Shown: positions 17,169 to 25,659, counted from the stretch's first letter. The stretch is 64,000 nt of DNA from Gelidibacter maritimus (GCF_014062315.1 NZ_JACGLT010000003.1:1-64000), one strand, 5' to 3'. Notes: generated by a model not told the origin, from the letters alone. Made by a program: numbers and translations.

Positions 17169-18419
17169 TTATCGTCTCAAATGCAATACTGTAATTTCAG
17201 ACGGGTTTCTTTTATCGCGAACCAATACGGTGAGTTTGTACTCTTTTTGTGATGCACGGCCGTTATTGGTTTTTGGTGTTCCTGTATTTAACTGTGTGCT
17301 CCAATAGCCTCTGGAATCTACAGAAACTGAGGTCCAATCTTTAATCACCCTCCCGTTGTTCTGTTGCTGATAGTTTCCAGCACTGCCTTGCCCTGTTTGT
17401 ACGCGGATTTCCAAAGTGTGGTTTTTCATTGCGCGTCCCTTGACCGTAAATGGTGATCTCACTTTTTCGCCTTGATAAAGATTACTCTCTGGTGAGGTTA
17501 TCTTCAGTCCCAATTTTTCTTTGGCTTGCGAGTTGACCGTTACCGAGGCTTTATTCCCTTGTTCTGAATTGTTGACAACCCTGACTGCCGTAATCTCAAG
17601 AGTGACATTGTCATCGGCGGCGTCCGCTTGAATGGAATAAAGTTTGCCAGATTTCCACTGACCATTGGCGTCTGTTGATGCATTTAATTCTGTGCTTTGC
17701 CTAATGTCCTGACCGTATTGTGTGTAATGGCGATTAATAACAATTTTAACCTCACTGTTTTTTTGTGCAGTTCCAGTGATTATCAATGGAAAGTCAACAT
17801 TGGTATTACTGGTTGGCGAGGTGATATATGTATTGGGTATGTTGCTTGACGGTCTTTGAGGGCGTTGATGTCCAGTTATGGGATCAATTGGGCTCTGAGT
17901 TACTCTTTCTGGCATCTCAGTCAACTGAGGATTGAGTTCTTTTATCTTCTTCGCCGTCATTTCCACACGTTCAATTCTTTGGATATTGCTGGTAGGAGAA
18001 ACGATTATTTTTTTTGAATTTGGTTTCCTTAAGCGTTTCATCTTCGATTTCTCTACCACTGATTCTGAAGCCATGATTTCAAATTTTAAGTTATTTACGC
18101 CCTCTGGAGCCCACAGATTGATAGGTGTGCTTTGCCAAATTCCATTGCGGTTGGAGGTTATTTCAAATGTCCCCAAATCTTGATCGCCTTCCGCGAAGGT
18201 GGCTTTGACGTTGAGGGTTACCTTGGCGTTTTTTGAAGCCGTACCGGCAATGGTAAGCGGTGAAGAAACCTTGGCATTATTTTTTGGAGAAGTAATGGAC
18301 AGCTCAGCGCTGACGTTTTTTGGAGATTTGATAGTTTTGCCTAAAGTTCTTTGCGCATACATCTGGGTGGAGATGATTAAGAACACAAATGATGCTAAAG
18401 TTAAAATTGGTTTTTTCAT
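17169..18419 (-). CDS. Exported protein with three Ig-like modules
   Basis: A 416-residue protein with a signal peptide (cleavage after QMYA, before Q23). Three beta-sandwich-like modules follow. Module 1 (~38-130) has LSITSPKNNAKVSSPLTIAGTASKNAKV. Module 2 (~195-295) begins ITSPTSNTNVDFPLIITGTAQKNSEV. Module 3 (~305-416) is TVKGRAMKNHTLEIRVQTG and ends LHLRR. A linker around residue 180 holds PIDPITGHQRPQRP, echoing IDPITGEQ in the 206-residue protein at 12791. Modules 1 and 2 match those of the 549-residue neighbour, and module 3 matches the 206-residue protein, so the three genes share a domain pool. A surface or periplasmic scaffold role is inferred. No enzyme motif is seen. Confidence 0.72.
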   Translation of the reverse strand: MKKPILTLASFVFLIISTQMYAQRTLGKTIKSPKNVSAELSITSPKNNAKVSSPLTIAGTASKNAKVTLNVKATFAEGDQDLGTFEITSNRNGIWQSTPINLWAPEGVNNLKFEIMASESVVEKSKMKRLRKPNSKKIIVSPTSNIQRIERVEMTAKKIKELNPQLTEMPERVTQSPIDPITGHQRPQRPSSNIPNTYITSPTSNTNVDFPLIITGTAQKNSEVKIVINRHYTQYGQDIRQSTELNASTDANGQWKSGKLYSIQADAADDNVTLEITAVRVVNNSEQGNKASVTVNSQAKEKLGLKITSPESNLYQGEKVRSPFTVKGRAMKNHTLEIRVQTGQGSAGNYQQQNNGRVIKDWTSVSVDSRGYWSTQLNTGTPKTNNGRASQKEYKLTVLVRDKRNPSEITVLHLRR

Positions 18420-18577
18420 GATATATGGGTTTAGGTGTTACTGTTTATTTTGGGGTAATCCCTGATTAAGTTTTTTTAATTTGAAGCGGTTATGATGTGT
18501 TTAGTCGGTTATTGATCAGTCGGTTTTTTATGTATTTAGAGATAATTTGAATATGCTTTTAGCTTTTGAAAAAGGTT

Positions 18578-19072
18578 TTAATCCACTCGCATAAAAACAA
18601 AAACCAAGACTTCTGGGCCCGATGCTGTGCCTTGATATCTCTCGCGTCTTGCCGCCTCTGGAATCTCTTCAAGCTTTAGGGTTGTTTGGTTAATTTGAAT
18701 GATCCTGAATTCTCTAATCGGCGGGAACGGACTGTCTTGATAGGGTCTGCTGTCGGACAAATCAATTTTTAAAGTATTGCCTTCCACATGGTATTGTCCA
18801 ATGAAATATTGATAGATGGCGCAATGGTCATCGTACCAGCGTAAATTCATTTTACCGTCTGACGAAAAGCGCAACTGATCACTGTTTCTATGGCATACAT
18901 TCTGATAATTGTAAAGCCGCTCATTAGAGCCATTGATAATGGTGCCCGTTTTTACAAAGGCCCAATCACCCCAAAGACTTCCTGGCAAAGGTTGTTGCAA
19001 GGTGACACAACTCATGGTCATGCTACAAATGCTTAGAACTAAAATGAGGTTTCTAAATTTTATGTCTTTCAT
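18578..19072 (-). CDS. Lipocalin-like lipoprotein
   Basis: A 164-residue lipoprotein: hydrophobic N-terminus with lipobox MSC (Cys22). The mature part looks like a small beta-barrel of the lipocalin-like type: GSLWGDWAFVKTGTI, QLRFSSDGKMNLRWYDDHCAIYQYFIGQYHVEGNTLKIDL, then FRIIQINQTTLKLEEI. These 'W-F-G-Y-G-L-I' patterns are common in Bacteroidota lipocalin_4 or META-like proteins. The ligand is unknown. It starts 22 bases after the end of the preceding lipoprotein gene, so the two are almost certainly in one operon. Confidence 0.62.
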   Translation of the reverse strand: MKDIKFRNLILVLSICSMTMSCVTLQQPLPGSLWGDWAFVKTGTIINGSNERLYNYQNVCHRNSDQLRFSSDGKMNLRWYDDHCAIYQYFIGQYHVEGNTLKIDLSDSRPYQDSPFPPIREFRIIQINQTTLKLEEIPEAARRERYQGTASGPEVLVFVFMRVD

Positions 19073-19094
19073 TAGGTGTTTGTTTTTGGGGTCA

Positions 19095-19712
19095 TTATAA
19101 ATAATTTGGAACTTTCACCACCACACGACCTTTAATTTGGGAGATGTTCTCTTCATAATCTTCAAACTGACCGTCAAACACTAAGGTATAGCCTAAGGAG
19201 CCACCTTCATGACTCTTTAAGCCGTAAGTGATATTGGATAATTTGATTTCGCCAGACATACTATTCTGTACGTCAGAGGAAGGCGGTGCGATTGAAATAA
19301 TCAGATTGGATTTTTCTTCAGAATCATCTTCTGAACCATCAAATAAGTCGGCAACGGAACCATCGGCATTTTGAAAAAGGAGTCCGTGAAGGAGTATATC
19401 GTCATTGCCTATTCGTAAAACAATGCCCTTACCATTTTCAGTATTGCTATAGGCTGAAAAGTTGTTCATGCTGCCTGCATCTGTTGATACATTTTTAATG
19501 TCTCCCTTTAAGTGGCGTTCGTTGGCACTTCCTGGATTTATGGTAATATCATAGGTGTGATTTTCGCTTTGCGCATCCTCTTGACGTTCTTGGACAGGTG
19601 TTTCAGAAGCCTCTTCAACCGTATCTTTTGATTTATTGTTATTGCCACAACCAAAGACCAATGTAAGACAGATGAGAAGTAGGAGGGGCGTTGTTTTTTT
19701 AAAGTTGTTCAT
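19095..19712 (-). CDS. Lipoprotein of unknown function
   Basis: A 205-residue lipoprotein with lipobox VFGC (Cys22) and a low-complexity spacer rich in Asn, Lys, Glu and Asp (about residues 23-52). The mature domain has alternating beta-strand patterns (HTYDITINPGSANERHLKGDIKN, GKGIVLRIGNDDILLHGLLF, LGYTLVFDGQFEDYE). These suggest an all-beta fold that I cannot place. An acidic segment (DLFDGSEDDSEEK) resembles a similar one in the 328-residue exported protein at 25736. It is upstream of, and coupled by 22 bases to, the lipocalin-like gene. Confidence 0.6.
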   Translation of the reverse strand: MNNFKKTTPLLLLICLTLVFGCGNNNKSKDTVEEASETPVQERQEDAQSENHTYDITINPGSANERHLKGDIKNVSTDAGSMNNFSAYSNTENGKGIVLRIGNDDILLHGLLFQNADGSVADLFDGSEDDSEEKSNLIISIAPPSSDVQNSMSGEIKLSNITYGLKSHEGGSLGYTLVFDGQFEDYEENISQIKGRVVVKVPNYL

Positions 19713-19816
19713 GGTTATTTTGTTTCATTATTAAAAATTAATTCTGAGGTGTTTAGGTTGTGTTAAGTCAATTCATCGCTTATATAATTTTGGAAGGGTG
19801 TAAATTTCAAATCGGT

Positions 19817-21028
19817 TTATAGCTTTTTGGCATCCCAACCAGTTTTTGTGGCTTCGTCATCACAGTAGCCCCATCGGCCTTCAAAGTCGGTAAAATCTTC
19901 ATTGAACTTAAGCACCAAAGAGCCCCAGTTTTTTCTGCCGTAAATGTCTGTTTTACATTTTTTAGCCGAGCCATTTTCAACCCACTGTCCAACCATGGTA
20001 TGGGAATCGGTCATTTTTCCTAAAATTTCGCCACCATCGTTTTCATACCAACCGGCAATGACATCTCCATATTTATAGATACGGAGATTTCCCTCTGCGG
20101 TTGTTTTCCAAGTTCCTACAACACCTTTTTGCTCTATTTCGTTGTTTTGGAAAACAATGAGCTCTACTCTTCTGTTTTTCGCGCGTCCTTCTTCCGTAGT
20201 ATTATCGGCAACGGGATTTGTTTGTCCAAGCGCTTTGGTTTCAATGCGGTTGCGGTCAATTCCAATGGTTTCAATCAAATAAGTTTTTACCGCATCCGCT
20301 CTGTTTTTGGATAGTGTCAAATTACTTTCAGCCGAACCGACATTATCGGTATAACCTTCAATAAGCACCATGCCGTTGAGCTCTTTTATTTTTTCGGCCA
20401 TGTCAGCCAACTCCTGTGTGTCTTCTTTAAGCGTGTATTTTCCGGTATCAAACGATACTGCCGCATTTAACTGAAAATTGATACTAGAGCCAATAGCGCC
20501 TATGGCATCAATATCAGCACCGGGCCATTTGCCGCTCTTTTTTTCTTTAACATCTACCACTTTGACATACCTAAACACATCCGATTTTTCAACATAGTCG
20601 GCAATGTCAATCGCCGAAAATCCGCCACCGGTACGCCCTACAGAAATCCATGCTTCGCCATCTTTGGAGATGTAGGCATCAACAGGTTCGGTTAATGCCC
20701 CTATTTCCAAGATAAATAAATCAGGACCTTCAATGTCGTATAGCACGTTATCGGTAAATTTCACAACCAACTCTCCGCCATAGCCCAGGGTGCAAAAGTT
20801 GCTGTAAGGTGAGGTTTTAGAATCTGGAATGCCAAGGGCTTCCTCTGGACCAAAGCCTTCAATCGGGCTTGGATTGCCAACCTTGAAACTGACCACTTCA
20901 TCGGCAAAGGATATGTCGCCATAAGGGAAAAACACCCTGTTTCCGTGACCGTCGGGATAGGTTCTTCCTATTTGAGAGTAACATAATGCCGAGATCATGA
21001 GCATCAATGAAGTTATAATATATTTCAT
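19817..21028 (-). CDS. OmpA-domain envelope protein
   Basis: A 403-residue protein with a signal peptide (cleavage after LCYS, before Q20). Residues ~45-180 look like a beta-sandwich recognition domain (GYGGELVVKFTDN, GPDLFILEIG, YISKDGEAWISVGRTGG, DIDAIGAIG) found in surface proteins. Residues ~185-297 are an OmpA C-terminal peptidoglycan-binding domain: VSFDTGKYTLKED, IEGYTDNVGS, NRADAVKTYL, and RAKNRRVELIV. That order carries the conserved Asp and Arg used to bind diaminopimelate. Residues ~300-403 are a further beta domain (VGTWKTTAEGNLRIYKYGD). It would anchor the surface complex to the cell wall. It is 41 bases downstream of the small barrel gene, in the same operon. Confidence 0.82.
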   Translation of the reverse strand: MKYIITSLMLMISALCYSQIGRTYPDGHGNRVFFPYGDISFADEVVSFKVGNPSPIEGFGPEEALGIPDSKTSPYSNFCTLGYGGELVVKFTDNVLYDIEGPDLFILEIGALTEPVDAYISKDGEAWISVGRTGGGFSAIDIADYVEKSDVFRYVKVVDVKEKKSGKWPGADIDAIGAIGSSINFQLNAAVSFDTGKYTLKEDTQELADMAEKIKELNGMVLIEGYTDNVGSAESNLTLSKNRADAVKTYLIETIGIDRNRIETKALGQTNPVADNTTEEGRAKNRRVELIVFQNNEIEQKGVVGTWKTTAEGNLRIYKYGDVIAGWYENDGGEILGKMTDSHTMVGQWVENGSAKKCKTDIYGRKNWGSLVLKFNEDFTDFEGRWGYCDDEATKTGWDAKKL

Positions 21029-21069
21029 CTTATTTTGATTTTGAGCTTGATTTTTTACATTTTTAAATT

Positions 21070-21600
21070 CTAAATATTGAATTTAACTCCAGCTGCAATA
21101 ACCAATTGTCCGCCGTCAATAATGACGTATTTGAGTTCAGCAAAGGGCATTATGCCACTGTTGCTTATATACATTTTGGCACCTGCACCTAGATTAAGGC
21201 CAAACCTTCCATCGCTGGCACTATAGCTTCCAGGAAGTTCTTCATAACCAGCTCCGTCATATTTAGCTTTTACGCTGCTATAGTTTAAACCGGCAAGCCC
21301 ATAGACATGAAATTCCCCGTCGTTTACAAAGTAATAATTGGCATTTCCGTTGACTTCAAACCAGTTGACCTTAATTGGTCCTTCTGTTTTTGGAAAATAA
21401 TAGATGAGACTTGGTGATATACTGAGGTTGTCGGCGATGCCAAACTCGGCGTTGGCCCCAATTCCAATATTTTCAATTTCAGTACCGTAGGCGAGCATGA
21501 CCCCAAGTCGGGTGTCAATTTCCTGCGCATTTGCAGTGGTCGAAAAGAAGCCAATAAAGGCTAAACTAAGGGTTGCAATAATTAATTTTTGAGTTTTCAT
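21070..21600 (-). CDS. Small outer-membrane beta-barrel protein
   Basis: A 176-residue protein with a signal peptide (cleavage after ANA, before Q26). The mature part has regularly alternating amphipathic strands (RLGVMLAYGTEIENIGIGANAEFGI, LSISPSLIYYFP, FEVNGNANYYFV, FHVYGLAGLNYS, FGLNLGAGAKMYI). It ends in LVIAAGVKFNI, a C-terminal aromatic-rich strand typical of outer-membrane insertion. About eight strands fit, as in OmpX/OmpW-size barrels. It precedes the OmpA-domain gene, and together they could form a membrane and cell-wall anchor pair. Confidence 0.75.
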   Translation of the reverse strand: MKTQKLIIATLSLAFIGFFSTTANAQEIDTRLGVMLAYGTEIENIGIGANAEFGIADNLSISPSLIYYFPKTEGPIKVNWFEVNGNANYYFVNDGEFHVYGLAGLNYSSVKAKYDGAGYEELPGSYSASDGRFGLNLGAGAKMYISNSGIMPFAELKYVIIDGGQLVIAAGVKFNI

Positions 21601-21704
21601 GAGTATTGATTTTAATTTAAAGAGTTATAATTTTGTGCAATAGTACGTTTGTGTAGAATTGGTATTAACGTTTGTTATAAGTTGTTCTTTCAGCCTCCTT
21701 CCGT

Positions 21705-21839
21705 TTAAGTGAGTTGCCTATTAAATTTGGAATTTGTTGTACCTGACGGAACCAGTTCAGGCGATTGAGCCATAAGATAGGTGACCAAAAACAAACTCAG
21801 AACTATGTACACTATGGTTTTAAGGTTTTTTGTTATCAT
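21705..21839 (-). CDS. Putative 44-residue exported peptide
   Basis: A short frame between two exported-protein genes, ATG at 21839, stop TAA at 21705. The product starts MITKNLKTIVYIVLSLFLV. It has one hydrophobic segment (residues 8-23) and a signal-peptidase site LMA-Q25. This leaves a mature peptide of about 20 residues beginning QSPELVPSGTT. It is on the same strand and within the same apparent operon as its neighbours, and the signal-peptide style matches theirs. It may be a genuine small secreted peptide. The alternative is the preserved head of a deleted larger gene. Confidence 0.5.
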   Translation of the reverse strand: MITKNLKTIVYIVLSLFLVTYLMAQSPELVPSGTTNSKFNRQLT

Positions 21840-21948
21840 ATTAATTAGTTGTTATTTCTTGGGATGCTTTAAGATCTTTCTTGGTTATCTGTGTGTCCAA
21901 TTATTCCAAAACTTGTTTATTCCACTTCATTTCTTTTAAATTTTACGT

Positions 21949-22482
21949 TTAAAGTTTATCAATAATAAGCTTCGCTAGAGCCAATGTTTGTGTCTTGTTG
22001 GAATCAGCATCCGCAGAGGTTCTTGCGTGTACGTGAATTAAATTACCCTTGTATAAAAAAGTAAGTTGGGTTTTTTTCGTGCTCCAGGTCGCCATATCAC
22101 CAATGTCATCAACGGATTCACCATCTTTATAATAAGATACAGAAGATTTATACTGTGCTTCTTTAATGTTAGAAACCTGTACAATGCTCATTTCGGCCGC
22201 ATAGTTTGCCATGTGGCCGTTCATCACTTCATAAGGCCAGGTGATAGATTCCCATTTGTAAAAACAGGTAGGAAAAGTGGTGTTTTTTTCTTTCATACTT
22301 GTTTCAGTTTCTGTAGGAATAGACAATGTGTTTTTGATTTCTGTTTCGGACAACAGTTCACAAGGCGATTGAGCGCGCGATTTATCTGAGCCATCCTGAA
22401 TTTTATCAGAATTGGATTTTTCAGAGTTTCCGCAAGCAAAGACACTTAATACAATGGCAATTAGGACTAATGATTTTTTCAT
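21949..22482 (-). CDS. Lipoprotein of unknown function
   Basis: The start at 22482 (MKKSLVLIAIVLSVFACGNSEK) is chosen over an upstream ATG at 22506, because it gives a compact lipoprotein signal with lipobox VFAC. The 177-residue product has a Ser/Asp-rich spacer. Its alpha/beta domain begins SPCELLSETEIKNTLSIP and continues with TFPTCFYKWESITW, VDDIGDMATWSTKKTQLTFLYKGNLIHVHA and a C-terminal helix. This pattern resembles the DUF3558-like or sensor-type lipoproteins in which CxLL...V and a later Cys form a pair, but I am not certain. It is the first recognisable gene downstream of the LytTR-type promoter at 22843-22932, after a long leader. Confidence 0.6.
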   Translation of the reverse strand: MKKSLVLIAIVLSVFACGNSEKSNSDKIQDGSDKSRAQSPCELLSETEIKNTLSIPTETETSMKEKNTTFPTCFYKWESITWPYEVMNGHMANYAAEMSIVQVSNIKEAQYKSSVSYYKDGESVDDIGDMATWSTKKTQLTFLYKGNLIHVHARTSADADSNKTQTLALAKLIIDKL

Positions 22483-22842
22483 TGTTTTCAATTTAATTAT
22501 TCGCAACTATTTGACGTTTTAATACAGGAAAATTGGTGCGCCAAGATGTCTTTTGCTCTATAGTTGCTTATAAATCAACAGGAGTTAGGGCACTATTTCT
22601 AAATTCAGTTAAGAATAGAGGTGGTGGTTAAATGGAATATATAGTGTTTCAATGGCATCATGGACGAGTTCATTTTTAAAGGTTTTAAAAATAACGAGCG
22701 TAAAGCATAGGCTTTTAACTCATTTCTTGAACTGGGGATTCAACTCTTAAATGCAATGGATAAGCTAATCGTCATTAATTTTGAAATTTAACGACAGTCA
22801 ATTTTTCATTTTTAGGAAATAAACTAAAATTAGTTATACCTG

Positions 22843-22872
22843 CAAATATAATGGACGTATTTTCTTACGCAA
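22843..22872 (-). promoter_or_regulatory. Promoter in front of the lipoprotein/OmpA operon
   Basis: On the minus strand TTG (22870-22872) is followed after 19 bases by TATATTTG (22843-22850), an exact TAnnTTTG match. The same geometry and much of the same spacer sequence recur at 26971-27000. Confidence 0.75.
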
Positions 22873-22880
22873 GACCAAGT

Positions 22881-22932
22881 CAGAATTTGGCAGTTCATAC
22901 TTAGTATTTGACAAGGTTGACTTAGAATTCAG
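22881..22932 (-). promoter_or_regulatory. Triple direct repeat with 21-bp period, likely LytTR operator
   Basis: Read on the plus strand, CAGAATTTGG (22881), TAGTATTTGA (22902) and TAGAATTCAG (22923) start exactly 21 bp apart. They lie just upstream of the minus-strand promoter at 22843-22872. A 21-bp spacing of short direct repeats is the mode used by LytTR proteins such as AgrA. The arrangement is repeated at 27009-27060 and, with two units, at 30052-30082. Confidence 0.7.
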
Positions 22933-23228
22933 TAAGAGGGATGTTTCAAAAAGAAGCTAATAAATTAACAAATACATAAAAGTGCGGTCTAGCACTATAA
23001 CATTATTGTCTGACTAACCAACGGTTCATACGCTGCTTCCGATTGGGATTCATATCAGCTACTTTCAGATGTCTTAACTACGAACTTCGCCCGAACAGCT
23101 TGTGGTTTTACACCAATAATATTGTGATTCCAAATTATTTTTACCAGTTAGTTCACAAAGCCGACTTTCAGTGTACAAGTATAAAACTGTCAATTTTCAA
23201 TGATCTGAACCCAGTTTTAGGATAGGGT

Positions 23229-24152
23229 CTAATGAGTTTGGAATCGGATTTCTTGTATTTTATCTGTGTCAGAAATTAAATATTTTACAACGAGGTTGCC
23301 CTTGAAATCAAAATGCGCAATACCTTCATGATCAGCATTGATATATCTATAATAGCCTTCGTTTTCTGAAGGCACTAATCGGGCGAAAGTCTTAGAAGAA
23401 CCGTTTTTGTAAAGGTTAAACCCATTTTTACTTTGTTTCAGCTTGTAGCTTATATTTTTAAAGCGCAGCTGTGTTGGTGCTTTGATCACCTTAGTTTTAG
23501 AGGTAGGGTTCTTCATGAAATCTGGTACATCCAAGCCTTTCCCTGCTGTTTTAGCATTGACATTATGCCAATGGTCAGGCGTTGCGATGCCTACTTCTTC
23601 TGCTTTATCGTTTGGATTGTGAAAATGGTCAGGAACCGCTACACCTTTTTTTTCCGTATTGTTGTTGGAGAGTTTTCTCTGTTGATGCTTATGAACTTTT
23701 ATGGATTTAGCTTGTGACTTCATTTTTACATTTGAAAAACTATAATTCAATCTTTTGATGGGTTCAAAGGCATTCACCAGGGCGTCCTGATAGGCCGATT
23801 TATTTTCTCTTTTAATGAGACCTTCTTGCCCGCTCTCAAAAACGACCTTGCCATGACAATTTTTCAAGGTTGATATGAGTTTGTTTGCGCTGTCTTCGGA
23901 AACTTTATCTACATCCGCATGAAGTCCAAAGCACGGGTTCTTTTTAAGTTCTGTTGGCATTTTACTGCCTTTTATAATTGTTATGAAACCTTCTTTCTGA
24001 AATAATTTAGTGGTGAGAGACGTTAATTGGTAGGCCTTGACGTTAATCCCAAAAGTTTTTGGAACAATGATATATTTATAGCCGTTAAGATCTTGTGCAT
24101 TAAGCGCATTTAATCCGACGATCAGTGCGATAAGGAAAAATATCTTTTTCAT
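23229..24152 (-). CDS. Exported protein with His-rich short repeats
   Basis: A 307-residue protein with a signal peptide (cleavage after ALNA, before Q20). The N-terminal domain starts YKYIIVPKTFGINVKAYQLTSLTTKLFQKEGF, a pattern I associate with a Flavobacteriia-specific exported family of unknown role. In the middle (~170-220) are three ~20-residue repeats: VPDHFHNPNDKAE, TPDHWHNVNAKTA and VPDFMKNPTSKTK. The first two carry H-x-H and could bind metal (inference). The C-terminal ~80 residues form a beta-rich domain (LKQSKNGFNLYKNGSSKTFARL, GIAHFDFKGNLVVKYL). It is probably the last gene of the transcript starting at 26971. Confidence 0.65.
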   Translation of the reverse strand: MKKIFFLIALIVGLNALNAQDLNGYKYIIVPKTFGINVKAYQLTSLTTKLFQKEGFITIIKGSKMPTELKKNPCFGLHADVDKVSEDSANKLISTLKNCHGKVVFESGQEGLIKRENKSAYQDALVNAFEPIKRLNYSFSNVKMKSQAKSIKVHKHQQRKLSNNNTEKKGVAVPDHFHNPNDKAEEVGIATPDHWHNVNAKTAGKGLDVPDFMKNPTSKTKVIKAPTQLRFKNISYKLKQSKNGFNLYKNGSSKTFARLVPSENEGYYRYINADHEGIAHFDFKGNLVVKYLISDTDKIQEIRFQTH

Positions 24153-24312
24153 TATTTATACTATATAGTTAAAGGTTAACATTCTGTTCCTTATCGAGAT
24201 TCATTTCAGTTTTTCTTTTTTGCCACGTCTAGATTAAAATTGAAATGGGTTATATGATTATTTTTTAATGCACAGTAATTATAAACTCTGAGCAGTGTTT
24301 TAATCATTATTC

Positions 24313-25659
24313 TTACGAACTTTCAAGCGTAGGAATCTCTTTTCCTTTCCAATCAGAGAACAGCTTTGGGGTATTATCCAGACTGAGATTGGCATGTTCT
24401 AAATGAGATTTTTCTGCATTTTGTATACTTATTCCATACTCAAAACAATTTTTAAATACCACATCATGGATCTTTAAAAACCTTGAAGTTTCCAGAAAAA
24501 TGGCACCGTTAGGTTTTTTGGTGGTTCTGCCGGCATTTTTTATGATGACGTGTCCAATTTCATTTAAAGGACTGCTGGATCTCACATTGATTTGTTGCCA
24601 AAATCCAGCAATATCATGTTCTCCACGAATAGTAATGGGATTATCGGTGGTGCCCACCATAATCAATGAGGCGTTGTCATCTACGTGAATCCATTTTTGT
24701 GTAGACATGATAACTTCAGTGCCAGGCGCTACCGTAAACACGCCATCTTCAATCCTAAAGTTACTTTGAATGAAGTAGGGCACATCCAATTGAGCCCAAG
24801 TAGCGTCGCCGTGTATGGTTCCACCATCTAATTCAATATAATCCTTTTCATTTCCAACGAATTTATTGGTGTCATTAAATAATCTTAAACGCGAGACATC
24901 CGTTTTAAAAGGAATTTTATTTTTTGTGAAGGTGCAGTTGGTCATGGTTATATTTGATACATCTTTTCCTACCCGTTTATTGGTAAGCATTCCATAGTTT
25001 TTACTATTTGAAAACGTACACCGATCAAGCGTTAACGTGCTAGTATCGTTTTGAATGTTCAAAGCCGCTTTTGAGTTGCCACCGGCATAATCAACAGTAA
25101 CATACGTCATGGTATTGATCATACTTGAGCTTTCCGTATAAATGCCTCTCCAAAAGCCTTTTATTTTTTCTTTGGCAGTAAGTACAATTGGTTTTTCGGC
25201 AGTTCCTTGTATTTTAAAGGAAGATTTACTCCCAAAATTCAGTCCTGCATCCTGTTCAAAGGCAATAACTACACCTGGTTCTATGGTTAACTTGCCATCA
25301 ACCCTAGCCATACAAGAGATGACATAATCTATTTCGGCTTTTGGGTTGTCCTTTAAGATGGCATTGGGGTGTTCATTAAAATAGTTGCAGTCCAATAAAA
25401 CGGCCGATGTGTCGGCCTCCGAGAAATCAGGACTCGCGGTGCCTGGAGCATCTGGAGCAATTTGGGATCGATCAGCCTGTTCCGAATTTGAACTTATCGC
25501 CTCACTTTGGCTAGCAGTGGCTTTGTCAGCTTGGCTTGGATTTTGCTCTGACTCTAAATTTTTTGTGTCACCTTTTTTATCATCGCCACAACTGACAGCA
25601 GCAAAGCCCACCAAAAGCAAAAATAATACGATTTTGAATTTTAATTGGATTGTTTTCAT
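24313..25659 (-). CDS. Beta-helix lipoprotein
   Basis: A 448-residue lipoprotein with lipobox VSC (Cys24). A Ser/Gln/Ala-rich flexible linker (~residues 35-80) is followed by a right-handed parallel beta-helix. Regular rungs are visible: GKLTIEPGVVIAFEQDAGLNFGSKSSFKIQGTAEKPIVLTA, then a coil of STLTLDRCTFSNSKNYGML. The same pattern repeats in the second half (FTVAPGTEVIMSTQKWIHVDDNASLIMVGTTDNPITIRG), with HVIIKNAGR and FLKIHDVVFKNC. The two halves look like an internal duplication. Such proteins in Bacteroidota are surface-exposed and often bind or process glycans, but no catalytic residues stand out. It lies 76 bases after the first gene of the transcript. Confidence 0.75.
   Translation of the reverse strand: MKTIQLKFKIVLFLLLVGFAAVSCGDDKKGDTKNLESEQNPSQADKATASQSEAISSNSEQADRSQIAPDAPGTASPDFSEADTSAVLLDCNYFNEHPNAILKDNPKAEIDYVISCMARVDGKLTIEPGVVIAFEQDAGLNFGSKSSFKIQGTAEKPIVLTAKEKIKGFWRGIYTESSSMINTMTYVTVDYAGGNSKAALNIQNDTSTLTLDRCTFSNSKNYGMLTNKRVGKDVSNITMTNCTFTKNKIPFKTDVSRLRLFNDTNKFVGNEKDYIELDGGTIHGDATWAQLDVPYFIQSNFRIEDGVFTVAPGTEVIMSTQKWIHVDDNASLIMVGTTDNPITIRGEHDIAGFWQQINVRSSSPLNEIGHVIIKNAGRTTKKPNGAIFLETSRFLKIHDVVFKNCFEYGISIQNAEKSHLEHANLSLDNTPKLFSDWKGKEIPTLESS

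Larger units (their letters stand above)
22507..23228. other. Long intergenic region with a regulated promoter
   Basis: About 720 bases without a convincing gene. On the minus strand it holds the promoter and 21-bp direct repeats described separately (22843-22932). The ~350-base leader from there to the lipoprotein gene has only tiny frames (one of 22 codons), so it may be regulatory RNA. Bases 22960-23228 lie downstream of the 307-residue protein gene, and I see nothing definite in them. Confidence 0.5.

Noticed and set aside
18503-18525. Two copies of AGTCGGTT 15 bp apart upstream of the three-module Ig gene, with another at 13472
   Set aside because: Spacing and sequence do not match the 21-bp repeats and no promoter is attached. 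It is too short to call an operator.
23043-23225. 60-codon plus-strand frame
   Set aside because: No known domain or signal peptide, it is isolated against minus-strand genes, and its composition fits chance.
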